From: Cyanobacteriota bacterium
GTDB lineage: Bacteria > Cyanobacteriota > Cyanobacteriia > PCC-6307 > Cyanobiaceae
Direction: 5' to 3'
DNA length: 11,818 nucleotides
Assembly: GCA_026389255.1 (NCBI GenBank)
Contig: JAPLIF010000263.1
Span: forward strand, 1-11,818
A model generated the notes under the pieces. That model saw only the letters and a program-made list of their open reading frames with translations, was not told the origin of the DNA and ran no database searches. The translations under genes and the position numbers were made by a program. Positions 1-6,595 of this stretch are shown piece after piece. The number at the start of each line of letters is the position of its first letter. The stretch's first letter is position 1.

Positions 1-30
1 AGATCGGCCTCGGCCCGGCAAGCTGAGGGG

Positions 31-1794
31 GTGAACGCCCTTCTTGCTTTGAGCGCCCCCCTCCGCCCTTTGGACCCGGTTTGGCACCTGGATCATCGCG
101 GCCTCCCCAGGGCCTGGAGCCGGGCGCTGGGCGCCCTGTTGCTGGCGATCTGGCTGGGGTTTTCGGCCGCCCCCGCAGTCGCCCTGGTGCCGCCCCCGCC
201 CCCAGGGACGCCTCCCCTGGCAGCGCCGCCCGGGGTCTCCGCAGGGGCTCGCTCCGCCTCTTCCCAGTGGATCACCCTGGACGGCCGGCGCATCCTTGAA
301 CTGCGTTCGGTGGCGGGGGCCCAGAGCCTGGAATCGGTGGCCAACCGCGGCTCGGCGTTGCTGCAGGACCTGGCCCAGAAGGGCGCGGTCGCTCCGGAGC
401 AGTTGGTGGTGCAGGAGGACCCCCCTTATTCGATGGTCGGGGTGATCGACGCGACGGGCCACTTCAAGCCCTACCTGGCCGTGGATGATCGGGCCGGCCG
501 GGCCTTTGACATCAGCCGCCAGGAGCTGGCCGAGTTATATCGCGACCAGCTGCGGGGCGCAGTTCGCCAGTACCGCAGTACCCACAGCCTCGCCTCCTGG
601 TTAAGGGGCACGGCCCTGGCCTTGCTGGTGCTGGCGGCCTATTTGCTCTGGCTGCGCCTCCAGGGGCTCCTCAACCAACGGCTGCGCCAAGGGATCGCCC
701 GGGGGACCACCCCCTGGTTGAGGGGGGTGAGCCTGGCAGGCAGCCAGGTGTTGGACAGTGAGCAGGAGCGCGGTGCCTTGCTCCTGGTGGTGAGGGTCCT
801 GCACTGGGGGGTTCTGCTGCTGGCCAGCTACCTGATGATTCCGCTGTTGCTCGGCTTTTTTCCGCCGACCCAGGGGATAGCAGAGGGACTGCGGGGCCAT
901 ATCCGGTTGGTGTTGGATGGCGTGCTGGAGGGGGTGGTCGAAGCCATACCCAATCTCCTGGCGATTGGCCTGATTTTGCTGTTCACCCGCATGGCAATGC
1001 ACGCTTGCCGTGCCTGGTTTGGCGCCATCGAGCGTGGCCGGTTGCAGTTTCCAGGCTTTTACCGGGAATGGGCCCAGCCCACGGGCCGCTTGGTGGCGGC
1101 AGGGATTTTTGTGGCCGGGCTGGTGACCGCCTATCCCTACATTCCTGGATACGATAGCAAGGCCTTCCAGGGGGCGGGCCTGTTCGTTGGTGTGTTGGCG
1201 GCCCTGGGGTCCAGTGCGGTGGCCACCAATGTGATCAGTGGGCTGATGCTGATCTATACCCGGGCTTTCCGGGAAGGCGATCGGGTCGAAATCAATGATG
1301 TCATTGGCGTCGTTCAGGATCGCGATTTGTTGGTGACTCGAATCCAGACACCGCGTAACGAATTGGTCAGTATTCCGAACGCCACGGTGATCGGCGCTTC
1401 GATTGTCAATTTCAGTTTTTCGCGCCGTGAAATTGCCAAACCCGTGGCGTTGGCGACCACGATCACCATCGGCTACGACGTTCCTTGGCGCCAGGTGCAT
1501 GGGCTGCTGCTGAAGGCGGCCTTGGCGGTGCCGGGCATCGCGGCCGATCCCCAGCCGTTTGTGCTGCAGCTCTCCCTTAACGATTTCAATATTAGTTATG
1601 AGCTCAATGCCAGTGTCAAGGATGTCATGACCTACCGGGAAACCCTCTCCGATTTGTTAGCGGCGATTCAGGATGCCTTTGCCGAGGCCGATGTGGAAAT
1701 CCTGTCTCCCACCTATGAATGCAATCGGGATGGCAGTCCTCGCACCGTGCCACCCCTACCCAGCCTGGATTTCCTCAGGAATCGACAAGACTGA
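31..1794 (+). CDS. MscS-family mechanosensitive ion channel
   Basis: This is a 587-residue inner-membrane channel of the small-conductance mechanosensitive (MscS) family, which opens under membrane tension to release solutes after hypo-osmotic shock. The N terminus carries a signal-like hydrophobic stretch (about 31-52) ending in AAPAVA, then a Pro-rich linker and a periplasmic region (about 75-185), an arrangement I recall from other cyanobacterial MscS proteins. Hydrophobic segments follow near 188-210, 248-276, 301-322 and 352-372. The pore helix and its exit (about 380-417) have the family pattern ALGSSAVATNVISGLMLIYT followed by RAFREGD. The beta domain contains SIPN and VNFS, and the C-terminal alpha/beta part ends near 560. 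The start is GTG at 31, but the purine-rich GAGGGG lies directly against it, TTG codons at 49 and 70 are alternatives, and the frame stays open to the window edge, so the true start could lie upstream. The 3' end overlaps the convergent carboxypeptidase gene by 20 bp. Family assignment is firm. Gating and ion preference are unknown. Confidence 0.92.
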   Translation: MNALLALSAPLRPLDPVWHLDHRGLPRAWSRALGALLLAIWLGFSAAPAVALVPPPPPGTPPLAAPPGVSAGARSASSQWITLDGRRILELRSVAGAQSLESVANRGSALLQDLAQKGAVAPEQLVVQEDPPYSMVGVIDATGHFKPYLAVDDRAGRAFDISRQELAELYRDQLRGAVRQYRSTHSLASWLRGTALALLVLAAYLLWLRLQGLLNQRLRQGIARGTTPWLRGVSLAGSQVLDSEQERGALLLVVRVLHWGVLLLASYLMIPLLLGFFPPTQGIAEGLRGHIRLVLDGVLEGVVEAIPNLLAIGLILLFTRMAMHACRAWFGAIERGRLQFPGFYREWAQPTGRLVAAGIFVAGLVTAYPYIPGYDSKAFQGAGLFVGVLAALGSSAVATNVISGLMLIYTRAFREGDRVEINDVIGVVQDRDLLVTRIQTPRNELVSIPNATVIGASIVNFSFSRREIAKPVALATTITIGYDVPWRQVHGLLLKAALAVPGIAADPQPFVLQLSLNDFNISYELNASVKDVMTYRETLSDLLAAIQDAFAEADVEILSPTYECNRDGSPRTVPPLPSLDFLRNRQD

Positions 1795-2695
1795 GACGCC
1801 CCGTGCGTCCGTCCAGCCGGGCCAGGCTTCCCAGGGGTAGGGCCCCATTGCCTGGCCAATGTCCCACCGGCAGTTCGGCCACCACAGGAATGCCCAGGTC
1901 GGCGGTGCGCTCGCGTAACACCTGTTCGGTGCTGAAATAGTGGTGGCCCGGTTGGTCGCTGCGGTCGTGGTCAACGCAGTCGCGGAAGCTGCCGAGGCCG
2001 ATGCCGGCCAATTGTTGCAAGGCGCCGCAGAGCCGCCAGTGGGTCAACATCCGCTCCAGTCGGTAGGGCGCCTCTCCCACGTCCTCGAGCACCAGGATGG
2101 CTCCCCCCAGATCGGGCAGGTGGGGGGTCCCCAGCAGGTGGGTGGCCACGGTCAGGTTGGCGGCCAGCAGGGGACCTGTGGCCACACCGCCTTGCCAGCC
2201 TGCCCCCACCAGGTCCGGCAGGGGCTCGCCAAAGAGCAGGGCCCTGAGACGCTCCTGACTCCAGGCGGGTTCGGCGGCCAAGGTGGTGACCAAGGGGCCA
2301 TGGATGGCGCCCCCACGCCCCCGGGCTAGCCGTTCCCACAGCAGGGAGGTGACGTCCGAAAAGCCCAGTAACCAGGCGTCGTGGTCTGGGAGGTCCTGTT
2401 CGAGGAGCCGCGCCGAACCCCAGCCGCCCCGCACACAGGCGAACAATGCTGAGCTTTCCTGGCTGTTGGGGTCACCGGGATGGAGGTCCGCGGCCCGCTG
2501 GTGGTCTTCGCCGGCCAGGTATCCCCAGCGGCGTCCCACCAGGTTGGGCCGTTCTTCCACATCCAGGCCCCAATTCCGCAGCACCTCCATGCCCCGCTGT
2601 AGCCGTTCGCCCTCTGCAAGGGCCGAACTGGCCGCCACGAGGCGGACCCGGTCACCGGCACGGAGCGGTCTGGGGTGGCTCAGGGGAGAAGCCAT
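1775..2695 (-). CDS. LD-carboxypeptidase, peptidase family S66 (LdcA/MccF type)
   Basis: This 306-residue serine peptidase belongs to family S66, whose LdcA members remove the terminal D-Ala from murein tetrapeptides during peptidoglycan recycling in the cytoplasm. Its length matches the family. The Ser-Glu-His triad can be placed: Ser113 in GFSDVTSLLWE, Glu204 in VLEDVGE, and His279 in GHWPGNGALPLG. The upstream RGGWGSARLL (89-98) is the usual glycine-rich segment before the nucleophile. No signal peptide is visible, which fits a cytoplasmic enzyme. The ATG at 2695 gives a start (SPLSHPRPLRAGDRVRLVAAS) that runs straight into the family's first beta strand; no Shine-Dalgarno sequence precedes it. 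The gene lies 22 bp downstream of plqA on the same strand and is probably co-transcribed with it. Its last 20 bp overlap the end of the channel gene. S66 also includes MccF-type immunity peptidases for microcin C-like compounds. With no microcin genes nearby, the recycling role is more likely, but this is inference. Confidence 0.88.
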   Translation of the reverse strand: MASPLSHPRPLRAGDRVRLVAASSALAEGERLQRGMEVLRNWGLDVEERPNLVGRRWGYLAGEDHQRAADLHPGDPNSQESSALFACVRGGWGSARLLEQDLPDHDAWLLGFSDVTSLLWERLARGRGGAIHGPLVTTLAAEPAWSQERLRALLFGEPLPDLVGAGWQGGVATGPLLAANLTVATHLLGTPHLPDLGGAILVLEDVGEAPYRLERMLTHWRLCGALQQLAGIGLGSFRDCVDHDRSDQPGHHYFSTEQVLRERTADLGIPVVAELPVGHWPGNGALPLGSLARLDGRTGRLSLVDS

Positions 2696-2717
2696 GGGTC
2701 CGAAGCAGGCACGGGGA

Positions 2718-3611
2718 TCACTGCGGCACGATCAGCGCCAGCAGGAGCAGGGCCCCCAGCATGACCTGATGGGTGAAATGCACGCCGTAGGCGGCCCGTG
2801 GCAGACCGGGGCGCCTCAGGATCGCCACCTCCCGTTGCATCCCCCCGGCGGCCGCGATCCAGAGGATCCAGAATTCGGGCATGGCGATGCCCCGCATCCA
2901 GGCGGCCGTGGCCAAGGCCCCTGCCGTCAGGCCATAGCAGCAGGCGACCACCAGCGGCGCCTGGCGGCCCAGGGTGAGGGCACTGCTCCGCACTCCGACC
3001 CGTTGGTCGTCCTCCTGGTCACTCATGGCATAAACCGTGTCGAAGCCGAAGGTCCAGCAAACGGTGGCGAACCAGGTGAGGGCCAGGGCCGGACCATTCA
3101 GGGCGCCACTGGCGGTGGCCCAGGGAATCAACACCGCAAAGCCCCAGCAGAACGCCAGCACCAGCTGGGGCAGGCCAAACCAGCGCTTGGCGGAGGGGTA
3201 GAGCAGTACGGGGGGCAGGGCCGCCAGGGCCAGGGGCAGGGCCAAAACCCGGCCCTGGGGGGGCAGGGCCAGGACCACCAACAGGGCGACCACCAGGCAG
3301 GCGATCAGCAGGACAACGGCCGTCGGCACCCCGATCCGTCCGTCGGCCAGGGGCCGGTTGCGGGTGCGTTCCACCAGGGGATCGATGCGGCGATCCCAGA
3401 GGTCGTTGGCAACGCAGCCGGCACCGCTGACCGCCAGGCCCCCAAGCACCATCAAGGCCAGTAGGGGCAGCGAGGGCGGTGAGGCCGGGTTGAGCCAGAG
3501 GGCCCAGCCAGCCGGAATCAGCAGAATCAGCCTGCCGCTGGGATGGTTCCAGCGCAACAGTTCGAGCCCGTCGCGGATCCGCTGGAAGGGCCCTGGAGCC
3601 GTCCTGGCCAT
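2718..3611 (-). CDS. plqA: 4-hydroxybenzoate polyprenyltransferase (plastoquinone pathway)
   Basis: This 297-residue integral membrane protein of the UbiA superfamily attaches a long polyprenyl chain to 4-hydroxybenzoate. In cyanobacteria that is an early step toward plastoquinone. The N-terminal RWNHPSGRLILLIPAGWAL is typical of the 4-hydroxybenzoate branch. Both Asp-rich, Mg-diphosphate-binding motifs are intact: N69-D70-LW-D73-RRI-D77, followed by RTRNRPL, and D191-TVYAMS-D198-QE-D201-D202. The rest is mostly hydrophobic, with about eight or nine membrane segments. ATG at 3611 gives a normal start for the family. The gene heads a - strand pair with the S66 carboxypeptidase 22 bp downstream and diverges from ppx across 84 bp. 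The symbol could equally be written ubiA. Function is assigned from the motifs and the cyanobacterial setting. Confidence 0.93.
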   Translation of the reverse strand: MARTAPGPFQRIRDGLELLRWNHPSGRLILLIPAGWALWLNPASPPSLPLLALMVLGGLAVSGAGCVANDLWDRRIDPLVERTRNRPLADGRIGVPTAVVLLIACLVVALLVVLALPPQGRVLALPLALAALPPVLLYPSAKRWFGLPQLVLAFCWGFAVLIPWATASGALNGPALALTWFATVCWTFGFDTVYAMSDQEDDQRVGVRSSALTLGRQAPLVVACCYGLTAGALATAAWMRGIAMPEFWILWIAAAGGMQREVAILRRPGLPRAAYGVHFTHQVMLGALLLLALIVPQ

Positions 3612-3695
3612 GGCAGCTGGTTCCCCGGCGATGGTGGCGGCACCCTAGGTCGCAGCATCTTGACCGCTTCAATGGCAAAGTGACGCCGCCCAACG
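3612..3695. promoter_or_regulatory. Divergent promoter region between plqA and ppx
   Basis: These 84 bp must hold the start signals for both the - strand plqA pair and the + strand ppx, unless a promoter lies inside a gene. A TTGACC at 3660-3665 resembles a -35 box for ppx, but nothing like a -10 sits at the right distance. No clear Shine-Dalgarno sequence precedes either start. The region is assigned from gene orientation, not from a recognised motif. Confidence 0.4.
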
Positions 3696-5342
3696 GTGCC
3701 GATTCCGATGGTCTCCTCGCAGGCTCCATGGTCCGAGGCGCCCCTCCCTGGCAGCGGCGAGCGACGGGTGGCGGCAATTGACATCGGCACCAACTCGATC
3801 CACCTGCTGATCGCCGCCATCAACCCCGAGCTGCGCAGCTTCAGTGTGGTGTTGGCGGAGAAGTCCACGACCCGGCTGGGAGAGCGGGATCCCCACACTG
3901 GCGATCTCAGTGCCGCCGCCATCGAACGGGCCTTTTTGACCCTGCGCCATTGCCGCGATCTGGCCGCGAGCCATGGGGTGGAGCAGATTGTGACGGCCGC
4001 CACCAGTGCCGTGCGCGAGGCCCCCAATGGGCGGGAGTTCGTTCAGGCGCTGCACGATCAGCTGGGGCTGACGGTGGACCTGATCAGCGGTCCCGAGGAG
4101 GCCCGCCTGATCTATTTAGGGGTGCTTTCCGGCATGACCCTTGGCGACAAGCCCCACCTGATTCTGGATATCGGCGGGGGTTCCACCGAGCTGATCCTGG
4201 CCGATGGTTCCGATGCCAGGGTCCTGACCAGCACCCGCATTGGGGCCGTGAGGCTCCAGAGGGAGTTCTGCCAGCAGGACCCCCTGCCGTCCGGCCGCCG
4301 CAGTTTTCTGCAGGCCTACATCCAGGGCTCCCTGGATCCTGCCGTGGCCCAGGTGAGCCAGGCCCTGCGACCCGGCGAGAAGCCGCTGATGGTGGCCACC
4401 AGCGGTACGGCCATGGCCCTGGCCTCCCTGGCGGCGGCGGAAGATTCCAAACCGCAGCGCAAGTTACAGGGCTATCGCCTCAGCCTCGAGCGCATCGACC
4501 AGTTGATTGCCAAGCTCCAAGCCATGATGCCGGAACAACGGCGCGGCCTCACGGCGATCAACGAGCGGCGGGCCGAGATCATCGTGCCTGGGGCCCTGAT
4601 TCTCCAGACCGCGATGCGGATGCTCCAGGCCCGGGAACTGGTGGTGTGTGACCGGGCCCTGCGGGAGGGCCTGATCGTGGACTGGATGCTGCGCAACGAC
4701 CTGCTCGGCGATCGCTTTGCGTTTCAGAGCACGATTCGCGAGCGCACGGTGCGGCATCTGGCCCGCAACTATGGCGTTGACCCGGAGCGAGCTGACCGGG
4801 TGGCGGCCCAGGCCCTGGCTCTTTACGACCAGACCCGGGGGTGGTTGCACCATGACGACGGCAAGGGGCGCCTCTTGCTCTGGGCGGCGGCCCAGCTGCA
4901 CGACTGCGGCAAATACGTGAATGTGGGGGCTTACCACAAGCACACCTGGTATTTGATTCGGCACGGTGAATTGCTGGGGTATTCGGAGCTGGAACACCTG
5001 ATGGTGGCGGCCATCGCCCGCTACCACCGCCGCGGTCTGCCCAAGAAGCGCCATGAATCCTGGCAATTGATTGAGGGCCGCGAGGAGCGCCGAACGGTGA
5101 CCTCCCTGGCGTTGTTATTGCGATTGGCGGCGGCCCTTGATCGCCGTCCCGAGGCGGTGATTGGGCGGTTGGCCGTCCGTCTGGAGGGCAGTGGCGTCCT
5201 GATGGTCACCCTGGAGCCCCGGCTGGGGGCCGACGGCAGCCGTCCCGATCTGAGCCTGGAACGCTGGAGCCTGCTTTCGTGCGGGCCTGTGGTGTTGGAG
5301 GTCACGGGGCTGCAGCTGCAGGTGCCGGAGACTGGGGCGTAG
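3696..5342 (+). CDS. ppx: Ppx/GppA phosphatase with C-terminal HD domain (exopolyphosphatase)
   Basis: This 548-residue cytoplasmic enzyme of the ASKHA-fold Ppx/GppA family removes terminal phosphates from polyphosphate and/or converts pppGpp to ppGpp. The first phosphate-binding loop is AAIDIGTNSIHLLI (27-40, Asp29). The catalytic acid region is SGPEEARLIYLGVLSG (131-146, Glu134/Glu135), and the second phosphate loop is DIGGGSTELI (158-167). A SGTAMALA segment (236-243) and ERRAEIIVPGALIL (290-303) are also family hallmarks. The C-terminal half is HD-like, with LHDCGK (His402, Asp403) and a later His-rich stretch (YHRRGLPKKRH), as in the long class of exopolyphosphatases. The start is GTG at 3696, with ATG at 3708 (residue 5) equally possible; neither has a Shine-Dalgarno site. 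It diverges from plqA and converges on rodZ with a 22-bp gap. Family assignment is firm. The choice between Ppx and GppA activity cannot be made from sequence alone. Confidence 0.9.
   Translation: MPIPMVSSQAPWSEAPLPGSGERRVAAIDIGTNSIHLLIAAINPELRSFSVVLAEKSTTRLGERDPHTGDLSAAAIERAFLTLRHCRDLAASHGVEQIVTAATSAVREAPNGREFVQALHDQLGLTVDLISGPEEARLIYLGVLSGMTLGDKPHLILDIGGGSTELILADGSDARVLTSTRIGAVRLQREFCQQDPLPSGRRSFLQAYIQGSLDPAVAQVSQALRPGEKPLMVATSGTAMALASLAAAEDSKPQRKLQGYRLSLERIDQLIAKLQAMMPEQRRGLTAINERRAEIIVPGALILQTAMRMLQARELVVCDRALREGLIVDWMLRNDLLGDRFAFQSTIRERTVRHLARNYGVDPERADRVAAQALALYDQTRGWLHHDDGKGRLLLWAAAQLHDCGKYVNVGAYHKHTWYLIRHGELLGYSELEHLMVAAIARYHRRGLPKKRHESWQLIEGREERRTVTSLALLLRLAAALDRRPEAVIGRLAVRLEGSGVLMVTLEPRLGADGSRPDLSLERWSLLSCGPVVLEVTGLQLQVPETGA
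4708..4715. repeat. HIP1 octamer
   Basis: GCGATCGC inside ppx. Further copies are at 6909-6916 (in mqo) and 9058-9065 (in the AraC-family gene). This highly iterated palindrome is over-represented in many cyanobacterial genomes, so it supports the assignment of the host to that phylum. Confidence 0.6.
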
Positions 5343-5364
5343 GGGATCCGCTTGGGGAGTCCGT

Positions 5365-6327
5365 TCAGGGGGCCATTGTTGGGCCCTTTGGTGTTGGCAT
5401 CGGCGCAGCACTGGGAGCAGCCTGGGGGTTGGGACCGAAACGGTGCCAACTCAGATCATCGACCGTACCCAGCGGTCGGGCGGGCCCATCGCCCAGGGCG
5501 GCGAGCACGGCATGGGGGCGTCCGGCCATCACCTCAAGCCCCTGGCCTAGGGGAAAGCGTTGCTCCCCCGTCAAGGTGCCCTCAAAAATCACCTTGCCAT
5601 CGCGCTGACGCACCTGAATCCAACTCTGTTCGGTGGACTTGAGTCGCAACGTGGCCGGTGCTGCTGGTGGGTCCGCGGCGGTGCTGGCGGTGGCTGGGGC
5701 CCCTGGCTGCTTGGCGGGAAAGGCTCGGGGGGGCGGAGCGGTCGGCTGGCCACCAAGGGCGGCGTCAGCGGACGGGAGGGTCGCTGCGGAGTGATGCTGC
5801 CAGGCGTTGTACCCCAAGGCCGCGGCCAGCCCCAAGGCCCCGAGCAGCAGGGGCAGGGCCCACAGCCAGGGAGCTGGGCCCTGGCTGCTGCGGTTGATCG
5901 GGCCAGCAGCCGACCCCTCCCGCCGGGCAGACGGGGGATTGGTGGGGGAGGGCTTGCTGCGGCGTGGTGGCGCCGATGGCAGGGATGGACGGGGCTGGGG
6001 CCGCACCATCAAGCGGCTGCCACGCAGACCCTGGACGGCTTCGTCGATGTTCACATCCAGGGCACTGGCCACCCTTCGTGCCAGGGCAATGACAAACACG
6101 CCTTCGGGCAGATGGGCATGGTCGCCGGTTTCCAGGGCTCTCAGCTGGGAGGCACCGACGCGCAAGCGCTCCGCAAACTGATCGAGATCAATGCCACGCT
6201 GGCGCCTTGCGGCCGCAAGTGTGCTTCCAAGTTGTTGAAGTTCCGGAATCGGCTCCGTCGGGGGCAGGGTGCCTTCGCTCGTCGGGGTCGGCTGCTGGGG
6301 ATCCGGAATGTTGCTCAAGGGAGCCAC
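5365..6327 (-). CDS. rodZ: RodZ-like membrane-anchored helix-turn-helix protein
   Basis: This 320-residue protein has the three-part RodZ layout. A cytoplasmic Xre-type helix-turn-helix domain (about 33-100) includes LGSTLAAARRQRGIDLDQFA, SQLRALETGDHAHLPEGVF and a DVNIDEAV tail. A basic, Pro/Ser-rich linker (105-150) leads to a single membrane helix (about 152-174, PWLWALPLLLGALGLAAALG). Another Pro/Ala-rich linker precedes a periplasmic beta domain (about 226-297) containing TEQSWIQVRQRDGKVIFEGTL, matching the C-terminal domain of RodZ. RodZ links the MreB cytoskeleton to the wall-elongation machinery. The start is a GTG at 6325-6327. An ATG at 6330-6332 is out of frame and reads a five-codon peptide to a stop. 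The gene is downstream of tRNA-Val on the same strand and converges on ppx. No mreB lies in the window, so the shape role rests on domain layout. The low-complexity C-terminal tail (300-320) is unlikely to be folded. Confidence 0.85.
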   Translation of the reverse strand: MAPLSNIPDPQQPTPTSEGTLPPTEPIPELQQLGSTLAAARRQRGIDLDQFAERLRVGASQLRALETGDHAHLPEGVFVIALARRVASALDVNIDEAVQGLRGSRLMVRPQPRPSLPSAPPRRSKPSPTNPPSARREGSAAGPINRSSQGPAPWLWALPLLLGALGLAAALGYNAWQHHSAATLPSADAALGGQPTAPPPRAFPAKQPGAPATASTAADPPAAPATLRLKSTEQSWIQVRQRDGKVIFEGTLTGEQRFPLGQGLEVMAGRPHAVLAALGDGPARPLGTVDDLSWHRFGPNPQAAPSAAPMPTPKGPTMAP

Positions 6328-6378
6328 TCCATAACCGTGATCTGGTTGATGTGGAAGTATGAGCTGTCAGTATGCCGG

Positions 6379-6393
6379 AAACCCGTAGGGTTT
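6379..6393. other. Small perfect inverted repeat between tRNA-Val and rodZ
   Basis: AAACCC and GGGTTT form six-base arms around a 3-base loop (GTA on +). On the - strand the repeat is about 22 bp beyond the tRNA 3' end, after a T5 run at 6407-6411. On the + strand the second arm runs into TTTT. It may be a weak terminator or a processing hairpin for the tRNA transcript. It is too short to call firmly. Confidence 0.35.
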
Positions 6394-6415
6394 TAAGTCT
6401 GGTACCAAAAAGAGA

Positions 6416-6487
<72 letters not shown>

Positions 6488-6492
6488 GACTG

Positions 6493-6516
6493 TCCTGACT
6501 TTGTGGAATCCTGACT
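6493..6516. repeat. 8-bp direct repeat just upstream of the tRNA 5' end
   Basis: TCCTGACT occurs at 6493-6500 and again at 6509-6516, a 16-bp period, immediately 5' of tRNA-Val (which runs the other way). It lies where a promoter or regulator site for the tRNA, or for the divergent mqo gene, would be expected. The repeat is seen directly; any function is inference. Confidence 0.35.
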
Positions 6517-6542
6517 CCTCGAGCATAGGTCACGGCTTGGAG

Positions 6543-6577
6543 CCAGCGTCGGCGGGCTCCCCTAGGGCCGATGCTGG
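6543..6577 (+). promoter_or_regulatory. Strong hairpin in the mqo leader
   Basis: CCAGCGTCGGC (6543-6553) pairs with GCCGATGCTGG (6567-6577) to give an 11-bp stem, ten Watson-Crick pairs plus one G-U in the RNA, around a 13-nt loop. It ends 18 nt before the TTG start of mqo. No T-run follows on either strand, so it does not look like an intrinsic terminator. It could be an mRNA-stabilising or translation-regulating leader structure, or a protein-binding inverted repeat. Confidence 0.5.
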
Positions 6578-6595
6578 GGGGAATAGGTCCAACCA

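Noticed and set aside
601-1500. 299-codon open frame on the - strand
   Set aside because: It lies entirely inside the MscS-family gene. Its translation is rich in Gln, His, Pro and Gly with no recognisable domain, typical of antisense frames in GC-rich DNA.
1775-2695. Microcin C-type immunity (MccF) role for the S66 peptidase
   Set aside because: No precursor peptide or adenylating gene is nearby and the gene sits with plqA, so a housekeeping LD-carboxypeptidase is the simpler reading.
2283-3464. 393-codon open frame on the + strand
   Set aside because: It lies antisense to both the S66 carboxypeptidase and plqA and crosses their boundary. It is low-complexity Arg/Pro/Gly/Gln sequence with no motif, whereas both opposite genes have complete catalytic motifs.
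5560-6396. 278-codon open frame on the + strand
   Set aside because: Antisense to the RodZ-like gene, Gly-rich, with no domain. The opposite strand has a coherent HTH, membrane helix and periplasmic domain.
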